The notes: generated by a model not told the origin, from the sequence alone. Positions 1 through 11,915 are shown, counted from the first letter of the stretch. The stretch is 64,000 nt of DNA from Heligmosomoides polygyrus polygyrus (GCA_947396885.1 OX377204.1:50083139-50147138); one strand, 5' to 3'. Program-made: numbers and translations.

Positions 1-294
1 CTGCTCTAGTTTTAGAATTCAACAGAGTGAGTCCTTAAATGCTGGTCTGTAAGTAGCCTAAAGTGGTTCGGCCGGTTAAGTCTACTATTCAAAAAATTAC
101 AGCAACGAAAAGTCAGCGAAAACCCGTCGCAGGAACTGGATATGGAAACAGAGAAGAGACTGCATGCTGAAATAGTGAGAAATAGTGCGACAGAACCTTG
201 AATTTGTTTTCGTTTATTGCTCTATCCATAACTAAAAGGTTATCATAACAATGTTATAAAATCATGCTTTGTTATGTTATGATGACGATGAGCA

Positions 295-569
295 TTAATC
301 TGTAGAAGATCGGAGAAGATCAAAGACAATCTGTAGAAGACCCTGCAAAGTTTGAGCAAGAAAAAGTGCAATAGAAGCCGTCTCTGACGCAGTTTCAGAT
401 GCTCGTTTGAAAAAACGGCGAATGTGTGTCATTTCCGTTTCCGCGTTTCGTATTCCGGTTTCCGGCCATTTTTGAGTGTTTCTGTTCCGCCTTTCGTCTT
501 CCGCTTTTTCCAGAAAAATTTCCGCACATCCTTGGTACTGATTGAATATGCTTAACCAATCTATTGCAC
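295..569 (-). pseudogene. CR1-like LINE pol fragment, downstream part
   Basis: This minus-strand open stretch continues the CR1-like LINE that also occupies 3,745-5,712. Its first residues (AIDWLSIFNQYQGC) fit the region between endonuclease and reverse transcriptase of CR1-type pol proteins. They join in frame to the minus-strand reading at 3,745 if the 3.2-kb RTE between them and one copy of its 11-bp TSD are removed. The remaining residues are charged and low in similarity to anything I know. Bases 1-294 hold no further gene that I can see. The family call is moderate; the joining argument is direct from sequence. Confidence 0.45.
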
Positions 570-3500
570 CTTCATGTGCCACCTCACCGCGGTGAAGGGG
601 TGAACATCACTTTGTGATGGCTAACGGCACAAACGGTCACGCAGTACGCGACGCTTTGTCGTGTATGGGCGGCTCTCCTGTATCCCTGGCCAGGAACATG
701 TGAGTAACCAGACCACCGGTATGGCTCAAACAACTAAAACCGCGCCCCAGTCCTCCGCGCGCCGGAGGTGGACTTCTACGACGTCGGTTGCATCCACCTC
801 CGGCGAGGGGCCATCTAATCTCGGAGTTAAACTATCAGGACGTCATTGGAATCGGACTACCGGAAACTCCCTCCCACCACGACACGGAAACTGCCTATTC
901 GTCTGCACTTTTAACTGTCGTTCGATCGCATCTGAGCAGGATCTTCGGACACTGCTCTACAGAAGCCGCAACATCAAATACGACGTTATCGCCCTGCAGG
1001 AAACGAAAGGCAGAACGGAAACAATAAGAAGGACCGACCACAACGAGCTTCTCATTATCGGAACAAAGGTGGACAGAAAGAATATTGGCGGAGTTGGATT
1101 CCTCGTCAATTCGACAGTTCACCACCTAGCAGACTCTTACAAGATCATCAGTCCGCGAGTAGCTGTTCTTCGTCTGGAAACCAAAGATCAAGGAACCATC
1201 TCCATCATAAATGGATATGCTCCAACATCTGCGGCCACAGATGAAGAAAAGGAGGAATTCTACAAGCTGTTCGAAAGGACTGTCAACGACGAGAAGAGCT
1301 ACTACAAAGTTGTCGTTGGTGACTTTAACGCTATCGTCGGTACGAATGATCACGACGAATGGAGGCTAGGACCACATGGAACTTCCTCAGGGAACGAAAA
1401 CGGAGAGCGCCTGATAGACTTCCTATCCGCGTGCCGTCTCTACCATGGAAATTCTATGTTTGAGAAGCCTTCAAACCGACGGTGGACCTGGGAAAGCCCA
1501 AATGGAGAAACACGTTGGGAGATCGACCATATTCTTACAAACAGACGCTGGAGTCTGTTCGACGTCTCCGTGCTGCCTTCATTTGACACCGGCTCGGATC
1601 ACCGTCTTGTCCGTGCGAAGCTGACTCTCAAAAAGAGGATGTTCAAGCGTGACACTCATAAACCGGCACCGGTGAGGATCCCCACATTCAAGTCTGAGGA
1701 GTTGGAATATGCAATAAAGTCGTATGATTGGAATCTTCTTGAAGATCCATCGGAAGACTACGACCTTCTCTCCAAAGGACTGTTGAAATGTGCTAGCAGC
1801 TCTTGCGGAGCCACATCACCGTCTGCTTCAAGACTCAACGCACATGTGATTAAACTCTTGGAGCAAAGAAGAGCTGTTAAACTGGATCCTAATGCTTCCC
1901 ATCTGGAAAAAGTCACCATCTCGAAGGCCTGTCGAATTGCAGTGAAGGAGTCCATTCAAGCCTACAGAAGATTGAAGCTGTTAGAAGCTGCTGGGAAAGG
2001 TTCAAGCATAAAGCGCTGCAAACGAGATCTCTGCGACCAGAAGGCAATAATGTCAGCCCTTGTGGATAAGGATGGAACAACGCAAACGTCTCGACGAGCG
2101 ATGGAGACCATCGTTCAAGAATTCTACACAGATCTGTTCCGTTCTTCCATCACTGTCCCGAAATGCTTGATGCCACCAGCTGAGGAAGTACCTCCCATTC
2201 TGGAATCAGAAGTTGCTCATGCCATCAGAAGGATGAAGCCGGGCACTGCTCCCGGACCGGACGGCATTTCTGCTGATCTCTTTCGTGCGGGTGGCAGTGC
2301 CCTCTGCTCACTTCTTGCCAAGCACTTCAACCACTACCTTCGACTTGGTAGGATTCCGGACTCATGGAAGGAGTCGAAAACAGTTTTAATCTTCAAAAAA
2401 GGTCAGCAGGAGGATATCAACAACTATCGACCCATCAGTCTTCTCTCGGTTGTGTACAAGATCTTCACCAAGATACTGCTTAATCGCATGGAGCGTTGCT
2501 AGGACGAATATCAGCCAGTGGAGCAAGCAGGGTTTCGCAAGGATTTCTCCTGCATGGACCATATTCAGACTGTCTCACAGCTCATCGAGAGGAGCCGCGA
2601 ATACCACCTCCCACTTGTCCTTGTCTTCGTGGATTACCAGAAAGCGTTCGACTCTGTGGAAATCAACGCCGTTTTGAACGCACTTGTGCACGCTGGTATA
2701 CCATCGCCCTACATCCGACTTCTCGACGAATGCTTCTCGAACACATCGACTACCATCCAGCTGTTCGATCGAAAGCTTAAAATTCCTATCGGGAAGGGAG
2801 TACGGCAGGGAGACACGATTTCTCCCAAGCTATTCACAGCGGCACTCCAGGATGCCATGAAGGACTTGAACTGGGACGATAAAGGCTACCTTGTCGACGG
2901 TAAACGGATCAGCAACCTTCGCTTCGCCGACGATATTGTTCTCATCTCTACCAGCACGGCAGAAGTCGAGGAAATGCTGAACGAGCTCAATGTGGCAGGT
3001 ATGAAGATTGGATTGGACATGAATATGTCCAAAACACAATTTATGGTCAACCAGTGGTGTGACACGGGACTCGTAAAGTTAAATGGAGTCGCTCTACAAC
3101 AGGTCGACTCCACCGTCTATCTGGGAAGAGAGCTGAACATGGATAACGACCTCGCTCCTGAAATCGCCCACAGGAGACGCGCAGCATGGGCAGCCTTCAG
3201 TTCGATTCGCGAAGTCACCGATCAGGTCAAGGATCCCGGCCTCAGGGCCTCGATATTCAACGCCTCTGTACTGCTGCGATGTGTTACGCGACGGAAACCT
3301 AGCGCGACAACAAGGCAATCGCCAGAGCGATTCAAACTACGCATCGTGCACTGGAGAGATGTCTTCTAAGGACAAGCCTTCGTCAGCAATGGCAAGAAGG
3401 CCTACGAAGCTCGGAGCTACGGGAGAAGTCGCAATTAGCAGACCCGCTGCAGTACATGAAGAAGTCCAAATATCGCTGGGCCGGACTCCTGCTTCGACGA

Positions 3501-3733
3501 AAGGACGATAGATGGAGTCTCCGTGTCACAGAATGGCTCCCGAGAGACCATAATAGACCACTGGGACGACCGCCAACGCGATGGGCAGACTCATTCTCAA
3601 GATCTTTCAGAGAGCGGAGTCTGCCTCACTGGATGCAAGCAGCCAGAGATCGAGCGGTCTGCAACAGTTGTGGTCCCCGCTGAGAAGACCTCCAGCCGAC
3701 AAAGGACCATCAAAGTATCAAAGTAAAGTAAGT
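570..3733 (+). mobile_element. RTE-type non-LTR retrotransposon, near full length
   Basis: A 3.16-kb LINE with an AP endonuclease and a reverse transcriptase in one frame, and a short AAGTA-rich 3' end instead of a long poly(A). It is flanked by an 11-bp direct repeat, ATCTATTGCAC, at 559-569 and 3734-3744, the target-site duplication. The target is a minus-strand CR1-like LINE, so this copy is younger than that element. The length and the endonuclease-RT layout without a separate ORF1 are typical of the RTE clade. Confidence 0.85.
721..3683 (+). pseudogene. RTE endonuclease-reverse transcriptase, disrupted
   Basis: The protein would nick target DNA and copy its own RNA at the nick. An open frame runs from about 661; the first in-frame ATG is at 721. 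The endonuclease domain (about 900-1,630) keeps QETKG, GDFNA, IDHIL and SDHRLV motifs, so its catalytic residues look intact. The reverse transcriptase follows with GPDGI, NYRPISLLS, FVDYQKAFDSV, GVRQGDTISPKLF and the FADD active site near 2,930. A single in-frame TAG at 2500-2502 splits fingers from palm. A frameshift near 3,270-3,290 separates the C-terminal part, which resumes at 3,456-3,683 with the GRPPTRW motif common to RTE C-termini. The rest of the frame is open, suggesting recent decay. Confidence 0.85.
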
Positions 3734-3744
3734 ATCTATTGCAC

Positions 3745-5110
3745 AGAGGCAGCTATCTAGCCCTGATAAGTCCGCACTCAAAAACTCTGGGTGCGGAGAT
3801 ATAGAAAAATCAGCGAATCTGGCCATTATGTCAAAAGAAAGATGCAGTGCTGTCTGATGTGGCCAACGGAGGAAGTGTAGTTACGCTGAATACAATGGGT
3901 GATGAGGATAAAACTAGATCAAGAATGTTTGCACCAAATATAGACCTGTTGACGAACTGCTGAAATCCACATTCTTGGAAAAGTTCTAGGAAACTCATAC
4001 TGGCCGAATTCAATGCACGTTTCTTGACCATTCATTCCTTAAATTAAAATCTCGCACCACTACAGTGTCGACATGAGTTAATGTGAGATTACGAAGCAGG
4101 TCGATTAGGCGGTCATCATCGTTCTTAGCAGAATCAGGTGGACGGTAAACGGTAATGAAGCGAGTATATTTTTTTATTATTAATACATCCACAGGGATGT
4201 GCCAACAATGATCGAGAGCAGGCCGCAAAAAAAAGTGCCCGGAAAGAATAGGAAAAAACTCAGAATTGAACTTACAAACAGCGAAAGCGCTAAAAAAAAG
4301 CTATCGAGAACATTGAGGAAAGGCCCACCATCTATGAACCTGCGCATCTATGAAGGAGAAAATAACCAGAGAAGGGTAGGACAACCAACCCACAAGTAAC
4401 ATGATCACTGCAGAAAATCAGACCAGCTTGCCATGGTATGCTATGGTGCCATTATGCACCTCAAAAAAGGGAAAATAACTGCGTAATAAGTGCTATACAG
4501 TGCCTACGAAGATGACTATCCATAGGCCAGTTGTATGTGTATGAGAGACAGCACTTTTGCCTGTTGCCTGTAACAAGCTGCCAAAAACTGGCAGTATTAT
4601 TATGATAGTGATCCTGAGGCACATGAAGATCTGGCAGTAAACAAACCATTTCAAAATGATGGTGCTCCAGACCCCCATAGTATTAGAACCGCGGCAAGGT
4701 GCCTGATGGGAAAACGTAGTGAAACATGAAAACCAATAGGTGGTTAACAAACCCAACCCTGACACCTCACATCGCTATATGAGGCTGTAACGGTACAGAA
4801 GAGGTCAAGTCACAGCACATCAGCCTTCCCAAGAGAAGTGAGGTTTTGTGGTCAACAATAAGATTTCCTTTCACAATACAACAGACACCGCCTCCAATGG
4901 GACCATTACGATCAGCTCGGAAAACAGAGTAGGGATGGGGCCAACTGTTTCTGAGTCCAAAACTGTTATTGAAGCAAGTTTCTGTAATAAAAACCGAGTC
5001 TGGCTGACGTTGCGACGAAAAGACCTGAAAATGCTCGATTTTATCTATCAGGATGCGAGCAATGCTCCTGGGAAGTTCCGAGGCACTTGTCAGCTCCTCT
5101 CGATACACTA
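3745..5110 (-). pseudogene. CR1-like LINE endonuclease region, broken
   Basis: Read on the minus strand from 5,108 downward, the first piece (to about 4,780) has FITETCFNNSF and YSVFRADRNGPIGGGVC, the start of a CR1-type apurinic endonuclease domain. The second (4,010-4,228) has FITVYRPPDS and VVVRDFN, where the catalytic GDFN motif has become RDFN. The third (3,831-4,031) continues with FLELFQECGFQQFV. The expected gap between the first two pieces is only a few residues, but about 550 bp (4,230-4,780) of unrelated, unrecognised DNA lies there, probably an insertion. Several stops and frameshifts make it a pseudogene. Confidence 0.65.
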
Positions 5111-5712
5111 TCCACTCGCGGCGGCTGCACCCTTGTTGCGCTTCCGAGCTTCTTGCCCCAGTTCATAGTCACGTCTTCTCTCTTCTGCGGTCATACTACG
5201 GCGTATGAGCACATAAGAAAATCCGCAACTCCGAACGAAGCGGGCATTGGCGAGAGCACGACGCCAGTGGGTAGAGGAAGGAAGAACTGCTTTTACTAGC
5301 CGAGGCCGTTTTGGGTCAGGCCGTCTCATCCTATGAACTTCAGTGGGAGGACATTCTACATTAATTGCATCGAGAACACGTCCCACTTCTCCCTCAGGCA
5401 GCCTGCTTTTCAGAAGGTCGAAGATCATCGGTACTCTCCTCTAAGCCACTAATCACTATCCTGCGAGAACGTTTTTCACGCTCCAAAACATCAGAGAAAG
5501 CCACTGGAATTTTCTGGACAGCAGCTAGGAGGCGCCCAACGGATGGATCCGTGTTTAACTCCATAGCCATCCGGATGAGTTCTATTACCGACTTCCCGGC
5601 AAACTCCTGCTCACCTCTCTGAACCAGCCGAACCAGCCTGATTCGACTGTGAGAGACTGACAATTTTGGTTACCCTTTTGGTGGTTGTTGGCTGCGACAT
5701 TGGTCTCATTTT
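5108..5712 (-). pseudogene. CR1-like LINE ORF1
   Basis: Two overlapping minus-strand frames make an ORF1-like protein upstream of the endonuclease piece. The N-terminal part begins near 5,712 (MRPMSQPTTTKRV). It continues after a frameshift through a helical stretch (VIELIRMAMELNTDPSVGRL) to RRIVISGLEES. The rest (5,108-5,428) reads LLPSSTHWRRAL, SYVLIRRSMTAEERR and ends in a basic and alanine-rich tail. RIVISGLEES followed by a short alpha-beta region and RRSMT resembles ORF1 proteins of CR1 and L2-type LINEs, which bind the element's RNA. The 5' side is cut by the RTE inserted at 5,773. Confidence 0.55.
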
Positions 5713-5772
5713 GATCCCTGAGCTACATGATACAAATAAATCGATAATGCAAAGGATAACGGAAAAAGAACA

Positions 5773-8700
5773 GGTGGCGATGTCCGTTTCTCCACGTGGT
5801 GCCACTGGAAACTGCCCGCTCTGCGAGCTAAGCCGAACACGGACATTCGATTGCAGGCGACAGGCCCTTGTGACAGGCCGGCCTACGAACACCCATGTCA
5901 CATCACATGGTTCATGACATTGCAAGTTTTTCGTGATAGTGCTACGGCGTCCGCGGGAGCCGACGCGCACTCGCAGAGCCCGGCGAGTGAGAGAAGTATG
6001 CGAGGCTCCTTGATGCGAGGACGGCATCGGGGGGCAACTGAGCTAGTCCGAAAGTCCCGTAACGTAAGCAGGACCCGCGTGGCAACGCTGAATGTGGGTA
6101 CGTTGACGGGCCGCTCGTGCGAGTTGGTTGAAGCACTGGAGCGTAGAAGAGTTGATTTCTGTGCGGTGCAGGAGACGAGGTGGTCCTGCCGCAAGTCAAG
6201 GGACATAGGACGTGGCTTCAAGGCCGTTCTATGTGGAAGTCCCAGGACCACCAGTGGTGTCGGAATAATCGTCTCCGAACGATTTCGTGACTCGATTGTA
6301 AGCGTTGAGCGCTTTGACGATCGATTGATGAAGATCGTTGTCGCCGCTAAGGAGCGACTCTACCACTTCTTCTCTGCGTATGCTCCGCAGACTGGCTGCT
6401 CCGATCAAGCCAAGCATGAGTTTTGGAACCTGCTGGATGAGAAGACAGCAGAGGTACCGTCGAAAGATGTCATCATAGTCGCTGGTAACCTTAATGGGCA
6501 CGTAGGTGCAACGAAAGACGGGTACAGCTGTCATGGTGGTTTCGGATACGGATCACGTAACGCCGATGGTGAGCGCATTCTTGAGTATGCGGAATCGCAT
6601 AGTCTCACCATTGTAAACACCGTCTTCCGAAAACGCGACTCCCACCTCATCTCATATTATAGTGGGAGCTCCAAGTCTCAGATAGACTTTGTGCTTGTGA
6701 AGGATCGTGACCGGAGTCTTGTCACAGACGCGAAGATCGTGCCGTATGAGACGGTCGCCCCACAGCACCGACCGCTGATCTGCACTCTGAAGATTGTCCC
6801 TCCGAGGCTGAAGCAGGTCGAGCGATGCGGTGCTGCAAGAATCAAGTGGTGGCGAATGAGAGAGAAGGAAGCAGCTGTGATTTCTCGCCTGCGGTTACCG
6901 ACAGTCACGACTGTCGACGAAACTTGGAGGAAAACGACCGACGCGATTCGTCAAGCTGCACAGTCGGAACTCGGCATTACGAAGCCTGGACGACGGAAGG
7001 TCGACAAGCAGGCATGGCTGTGGACAGATGACGTGAAAGCAAAAGTGCGAGAGAAGAAGTCGCTTTATCACGTGTTTCTCGGCGAAAAGACGGCCGATAA
7101 CTGGCGGAAGTACCAAGAAGCGAGGAAAGCTGCAAAGAAGGCCGTGGCTGTCGCAAAAGCCACTCATTATGGAGATGTCAACGAGAAGCTCGAGTCACGC
7201 GATGGCGAGCGGTATCTGTACCGGCTTGCTAAGAATCGCCATCGGCAGACCGAGGATATTGAGAAGTTTTTCGGCATCAATGATGAGAACGGCCATCTTC
7301 TTACTGACCCCAAGAAGGCATTGAAGCGATGGCGCGATTACTTTGAGGAAATCCCTACAGTAGAATTTCCTCATCCAGCCATCCTTCCACGGCTCCAACC
7401 CACGGCCCCGTTCAGAAGATCACCGTGGGGGAGATTGAAGCGGCTTTGAAGAAGATGAGGCCAGGCAAAGCGACTGGGCCCGATGACGTGGCAGCCGATT
7501 TATGGGAGTCCAAGTACTGGTACCCTGCTGAGTGGTTGGCGAAGTTCTTTAATCAGGTTGTGGCGGAGAAGAAAGTGCCTGAGTGTTGGCGTCAAAGTAC
7601 GACGATTCCAATTTGGAAGAAGAAGGGCAGTCCTGCAGACTGCTCCAATTACCGTCCGATTCGCTTGCTTTCGCACAGCATGAAGATCTTTGAGCGAGTT
7701 GTCGATGGACGAATTCGGGACATCGTCCAGCTTTCCAGCATCAGTGCGGCTTCGTGGCTGGCTGTGGCACCGTTGATGCCATACATGCCGTCCGCCTCCT
7801 GATAGAGAAGCATCGCGAGAAACAGAAGCCAGTGCATATCGCCTTTCTCGACTTAGAGAAGGCCTTTGACCGCGTACCGCCTGAAGTGATATGGTACGCC
7901 TTGCGACATCATGGAGTTCCCGAAGAGCTCATAGAGTGGGTGCGAATTCTCTACTCTTGTCCAAAGAGTCGAGTTCAAGCTGCAGCTGGAACCTCGATGG
8001 AGTTTCCCATCTCTGTCGGAGTACACCAGGGTTCTGCGCTTCCCCCACTCCTCTTTGTTGTCGTCATGGATGCCATCACCCGAGATCTTCAGAAGCCCGT
8101 CCCTTGGACGTTGCTTTATGCCGATGACGTGATGCTGGCTAGCGAAGATAAAGGAGAACTCGAGCGAGAGTTGCAAGCTTGGTGTGATCGCTTGGAGCGG
8201 TTTGGACTCAGATTGAACGTGAAGAAGACCGAGTATTTAACGACGGACGTTACTGAGTCCAGCTCCATCAAGGTTAACGGCATCGAGCTTCCACGCACTG
8301 CGGTCTTTAAGTACCTGGGATTAGCAGTCGCGTCTGACGGCAAACTGATGGTCGAAGTGAATTCACGCGTGAGTGCAGCTTGGTCCAAGTGGCGGTCGTT
8401 GACTGGCGTGCTCTGCGACAAGAAGATACCAGAGCGCTTTAAGTCGAAGATCTACAGAGAAGTCGTCCGGCCGGTAGCGATGTACGGCGCTGAGTGTTGG
8501 CCAGCGACCAAGGAAGTTGAAACGCGCCTCAGCGTCATGGAGACGAAGATGCTGCGCTGGACGGCAGGAGTTACGCGCATGGACCGCATCCGAAACGATG
8601 CTATTCGGCAGAAGTTCGGTGTCGCGCCGATAACTGACAAGATGCGCGAAGCTCGCTTACGATGGTACGGCCACGTTCTGCGTGGAGAAGAAGACAGCGT

Positions 8701-8907
8701 CCGCAAGATAGGCCTTAAATTCGAGGTAATAGGAAAGCGGCCTAGAGGGCGCCCGAAGCAGCGCTGGGCTGATACGTTACATACGGACTTGAAAGTAGCT
8801 GGTGTCCACCCCGATCTAGCGCTGGATCGGGAAAGGTGGCGTCATGACACCAGAATAGCGGACCCCGCCACGAAGCGGGACAAACGCTGAAGAAGAAGAA
8901 GAAGAAG
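5773..8907 (+). mobile_element. RTE-type LINE, full length with (AAG)n tail
   Basis: A 3.13-kb LINE flanked by a perfect 15-bp TSD, AACGGAAAAAGAACA, at 5758-5772 and 8908-8922. The stop codon at 8,888-8,890 runs directly into an (AAG)n tail, so the 3' UTR is almost absent, a known habit of RTE elements. About 98% similar DNA recurs at 47,156-48,435, and its 5' end recurs inverted at 36,025-36,158. The element sits in the 5' part of the minus-strand CR1-like LINE. Confidence 0.9.
5914..8890 (+). pseudogene. RTE endonuclease-reverse transcriptase, two frameshifts
   Basis: Endonuclease (about 6,060-6,800) followed by reverse transcriptase. Endonuclease motifs include VQETRWS, SAYAPQ and QHRPLICTL; the usual GDLN is GNLN here (about 6,484), so a metal-binding Asp is replaced. 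A frameshift near 7,380 precedes the RT N-terminus (KMRPGKATGPDDVAADLW). A second, near 7,740, is a one-base loss: CAGCATCAG here against CAGCAATCAG in the 47-kb copy. The RT then runs uninterrupted from 7,754 to 8,890 with FLDLEKAFDRVP, GVHQGSALPPLLF and the YADDVML active site, ending in the RGRPKQRWADTL tail motif. ATG at 5914 is the first in-frame Met; a Met further in (6,000s) is also possible. Confidence 0.85.
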
Positions 8908-8922
8908 AACGGAAAAAGAACA

Positions 8923-9309
8923 CCGAGAAGATGGTTAAAAACAAGAACAAATCAAATGAAAACAACCAAGCAGTTACTTAGACACCTGGAGGAACAAGTG
9001 AACTAATCGAATGAAACGAGAGGAAAGGTATTCAACACAAAAGAAATGAGAGCGAGCACGAATATGAGAGCGGCACAGAATACGACCGCACGCAAGGTGG
9101 CCTGTTTGCGAATCTCTGATAAGCTAGGGATTAATCAAATTTGCACATTGATTAATTCTCAGCTGATCATATTCTTACATTAAGCTTTTCTTGGCCACCA
9201 CAGTTCTTGCTCTGCTCGTTTTGTCTTGAACGGTGGATAGCACGGTCATACTTGAACACGGCACTTTAGTCGGATCACTTCTTCAGTAGTAGTGCTTCTT
9301 TATTTGCAG
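8923..9309. other. No gene seen; A-rich flank
   Basis: A-rich DNA after the right TSD of the RTE, probably including remnants of the CR1-like 5' end. It leads into a polypyrimidine stretch and the acceptor TTTGCAG ending at 9,309 that opens the first exon of the host gene. I see no coding frame here. Confidence 0.5.
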
Positions 9310-9786
9310 CGCCGCACATGTGGTGAAGGTCCTGCTGTGTAGCGGAACACTGTCTCTCTTCGAGAACGTTCTATGTCTTCATTTTCTGCTGGATAACATT
9401 GATGCTGAGGATGATTTCATGGCGCTGTTCTTGGAACACTTCTCAGTCAATTACTCTACACGTATTTTAATCAACGCAAAATTTAACTCCATACACTTGA
9501 CGAAGGAGTTACTCAATCGCTGTTCAGGTAGGTGTTTTGTTGGATTCGCCAACTTTTAAATTTATTTTGTTGTTTCTTTCAGAACTGTCCGCACGTGAAC
9601 TCGGTTCTCTTCAGCTTTCCATCGATCACGAATTTACGCTCGCTACGAGCCTAGCAGAACATCCGGAGTTTGTATCGATTGACAGTTTTCCCAAAAGTCA
9701 TGTCTTACTTCTACCGTTACTGTCCCTTTATTACAACAGGTTCGACGAATTTTGGCTTAAATTTCAGTCTGTTTGTACCAACATCA
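9310..9786 (+). CDS. Host gene exons, cluster A (9310-9527, 9583-9786)
   Basis: The first exon follows TTTGCAG and ends at the donor GTAGGT after 9,527 in phase 1. The second follows TTTCAG and begins with the two bases that complete the codon, so the frames join (…NRCS|ELSAREL…). The peptide is a run of amphipathic helices with many Leu, Phe and His. The second exon (SHVLLLPLLSLYYNRFDEFW) resembles a FANCI segment with the pattern FSIALLLSVTRIQRF. The donor at 9,786 (GTGAGT) would give a 38-bp intron and a downstream frame that meets a TGA near 9,900. So the 3' end of this cluster is uncertain, or the copy carries a lesion. Confidence 0.5.
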
Positions 9787-10499
9787 GTGAGTGGCTGCTA
9801 TCGAGCTGTTAGATGGATCTTTAGTTGTGATCAAAGCTCTGGCGCACCTTTTGCCTTCCGGGATGGCCTTTTACACCGCTGCTTATCGAACGCTACATTT
9901 ATGATATTCACATTGCAACGACGTCAAGGTTTAAAAGGGTTTTCGTCACATCTAAACATTCTTCTACAGCTTTAACCTCCCGGAACTTTAGGCTTCAGCA
10001 AAAACGCGAACCATCATTTCTAAGATGACCGGGAACTGTTGCATGTTTCAGAGCAGAACTGGCGAAGTCGCTGCAAGGACTTGTTTCAGGTGACCATTTG
10101 AAACAGGTGCGTGCCCCCTATGCAGTGACTTCTCAACCTGTTCTTTGAATGTGTCTACCTCATATACATATGTATATCCATTTCTTCCTCTTTGGTAGCA
10201 TTTCCCTACAGACATTCTTGCTCTCCCTCGCTGTTGCTGGAGACACAAGGGATGAATCTGAGGATTGGTTTGCTCTACTTTAGACGAGGATGACAGGGGT
10301 TGTTGTGACCTAACCTTTTCCTAGGCTAGCAAGCGATTCAAGCTAGAATCACTTGCTCCTCTAGTCACCTTTGTTTTGTTTTGTTTGTAATCAGAGTTTA
10401 GCCACTTCGAAATCCTACACCATCCAATAGCCGAATGAGGTTAGAGTTGCCCTGGCTGCGCATTCAGAGAAGCTGAAACCGTCGGAAACTCACTTGCAG

Positions 10500-10663
10500 A
10501 ACAAACAATGCCTCGTATTTTTCAATTACCTGGCACTGGCTGTGAAATTTTGGACCAGGATGGCCTCCTATACATCTACGAGAAAGTTTTCATGTTGTTA
10601 GATAGCGTTCGCATCAATGATTGCACATTAGCTATGATTATATCGACGTTTCGCTGCACCACG
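10500..10663 (+). CDS. Candidate host gene exon
   Basis: A good acceptor (CACTTGCAG ending 10,499) opens a 164-base frame with no stop. It contains EILDQDGLLYIYEKVFMLL and ends at a GTGTGT donor after 10,663. The composition is like the neighbouring exons. I cannot confirm the phase with cluster A or with the exon at 14,100, so this exon is a candidate only. Transcript data would decide. Confidence 0.35.
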
Positions 10664-11394
10664 GTGTGTTGCTAGAAACGAAAAAAGCTTGCAGTGGATG
10701 AATTCCTTTTAACTGATCCACCATTGGCTTCTCTGTTGCCCACACAGAAGCTCCCATCTTTGCCGTGTTGATGACGACATTGCAAGCCGTTACTCTGAAT
10801 CCCTTTAGATATCTTTGCATATCAATTCTCACCTTGCCAGTTGCCTAAAGAAAAGAAAAACACTGGTTTTCAGTTTGTTACTAAGTTATGAATACTAAAA
10901 ATATCTAGAGAGCACCTGATAAGTTGATCTATTAGGGGGGGGGGGGCAAAAGTGTCTACTGTTCCCCTTCTGAGAGGCAGAGTTCAGAAGTACCCCACTC
11001 GTGCTGCATTTAAAGAAAACGCTATTTTTAAGGATGACATTGAAATCCGAAGGTATTCTTAACATTCCATGTCTGAAAACGTCCAAACAGCATCGTGATA
11101 TTGAAGACCAGGATGGAAATAAAAGAAACCTACGCATTGGACTGCTCTAACGAAATGTTACGAAACGGCTTTTACAACAACTCACAGGACCAAGCTCATT
11201 GGGGTTCAGAACCTAAGCCCTCCTGAAACGTTTGATGCCATGTCGCATGTCTAAAAAAGATGGAAGGATTGACTTGTCGTGACTGGGAGATTCAGCAGAA
11301 GCTTAACACTCGCAGCTGACAGCTCAAGGTGGAGTCACAAAGTGTTGACCTAGGCCTGCATTCCTGGGATTTGCGACAGTCTACGGCTTACTAA
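10664..11394. other. Intronic DNA with a G-run repeat end
   Basis: No gene seen. A run of 12 G at 10,935-10,946 is followed by CAAAAGT. The same motif (10 G then CAAAAGT) recurs at 11,403, at the edge of the mariner-like element. It may be the shared end of a repeat family. Confidence 0.4.
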
Positions 11395-11689
11395 TAGAGG
11401 ATGGGGGGGGGGCAAAAGTAATGGGACAAATTGAAAAAAATCTTTATCCCTTTATAACTCAATGCCAAATTAACGATGCTGAGGAATGTGTATGAAATTA
11501 AGGTCAATGACTTGCTGCCATCGCTCAGCCAACTTCCTGATCCCATCCTTCCAGAACTGCTTGGGACTGGTGTTGATCAACTGCTCGATATGGTTGTCAA
11601 GCACACAGGATTATAAACGGCGGATATCAGGACCGGCTCACCGTAACATTAGGCGTCGGGTGAGACGTCCATTGTGCAATCGCAGAACA

Positions 11690-11915
11690 AGGCTAGGGAA
11701 GGACTCCATGGTGTGCCATACAAGCTGCTCGTATGGAGACTGCTTTCTTCGCACAGGGGGAGTTCGCGGCTGGGTTCTGCGCTCTTCGAGCGCAGAGCCA
11801 GGCTAGGGAAGGGACTCCAGGGTGTGTGCCATACAAGCTGCTCGTATGGTACTGCTTTCTTCGCTCAGGGGGAGTTCGCGGCTGGGTTCTGCGTCTTCGA
11901 GCGGCGAAGCGCATA
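11690..11915. repeat. Tandem ~115-bp units shared with 55.3-55.7 kb
   Basis: The unit contains GCGCAGA..AGGCTAGGGAAGGGACTCCAGGGTG, then AAGCTGCTCGT and GGTTCTGCGCTCTTCGAGCG. The last motif is a self-complementary stretch that can form a short hairpin. About two units are present here; three related units lie at 55,328-55,665. The frames that run through it are shadows of the tandem structure and code for nothing recognisable. Confidence 0.75.

Noticed and set aside
6229..6534. Minus-strand frames opposite the RTE
   Set aside because: Shadows of the endonuclease frame; no independent motif. The same applies to 8,116-8,706 and 47,638-48,240.
9787..9823. 38-bp intron in the host gene
   Set aside because: Phase fits but the length is at the lower limit for nematodes and the next exon meets a stop; left as uncertain.
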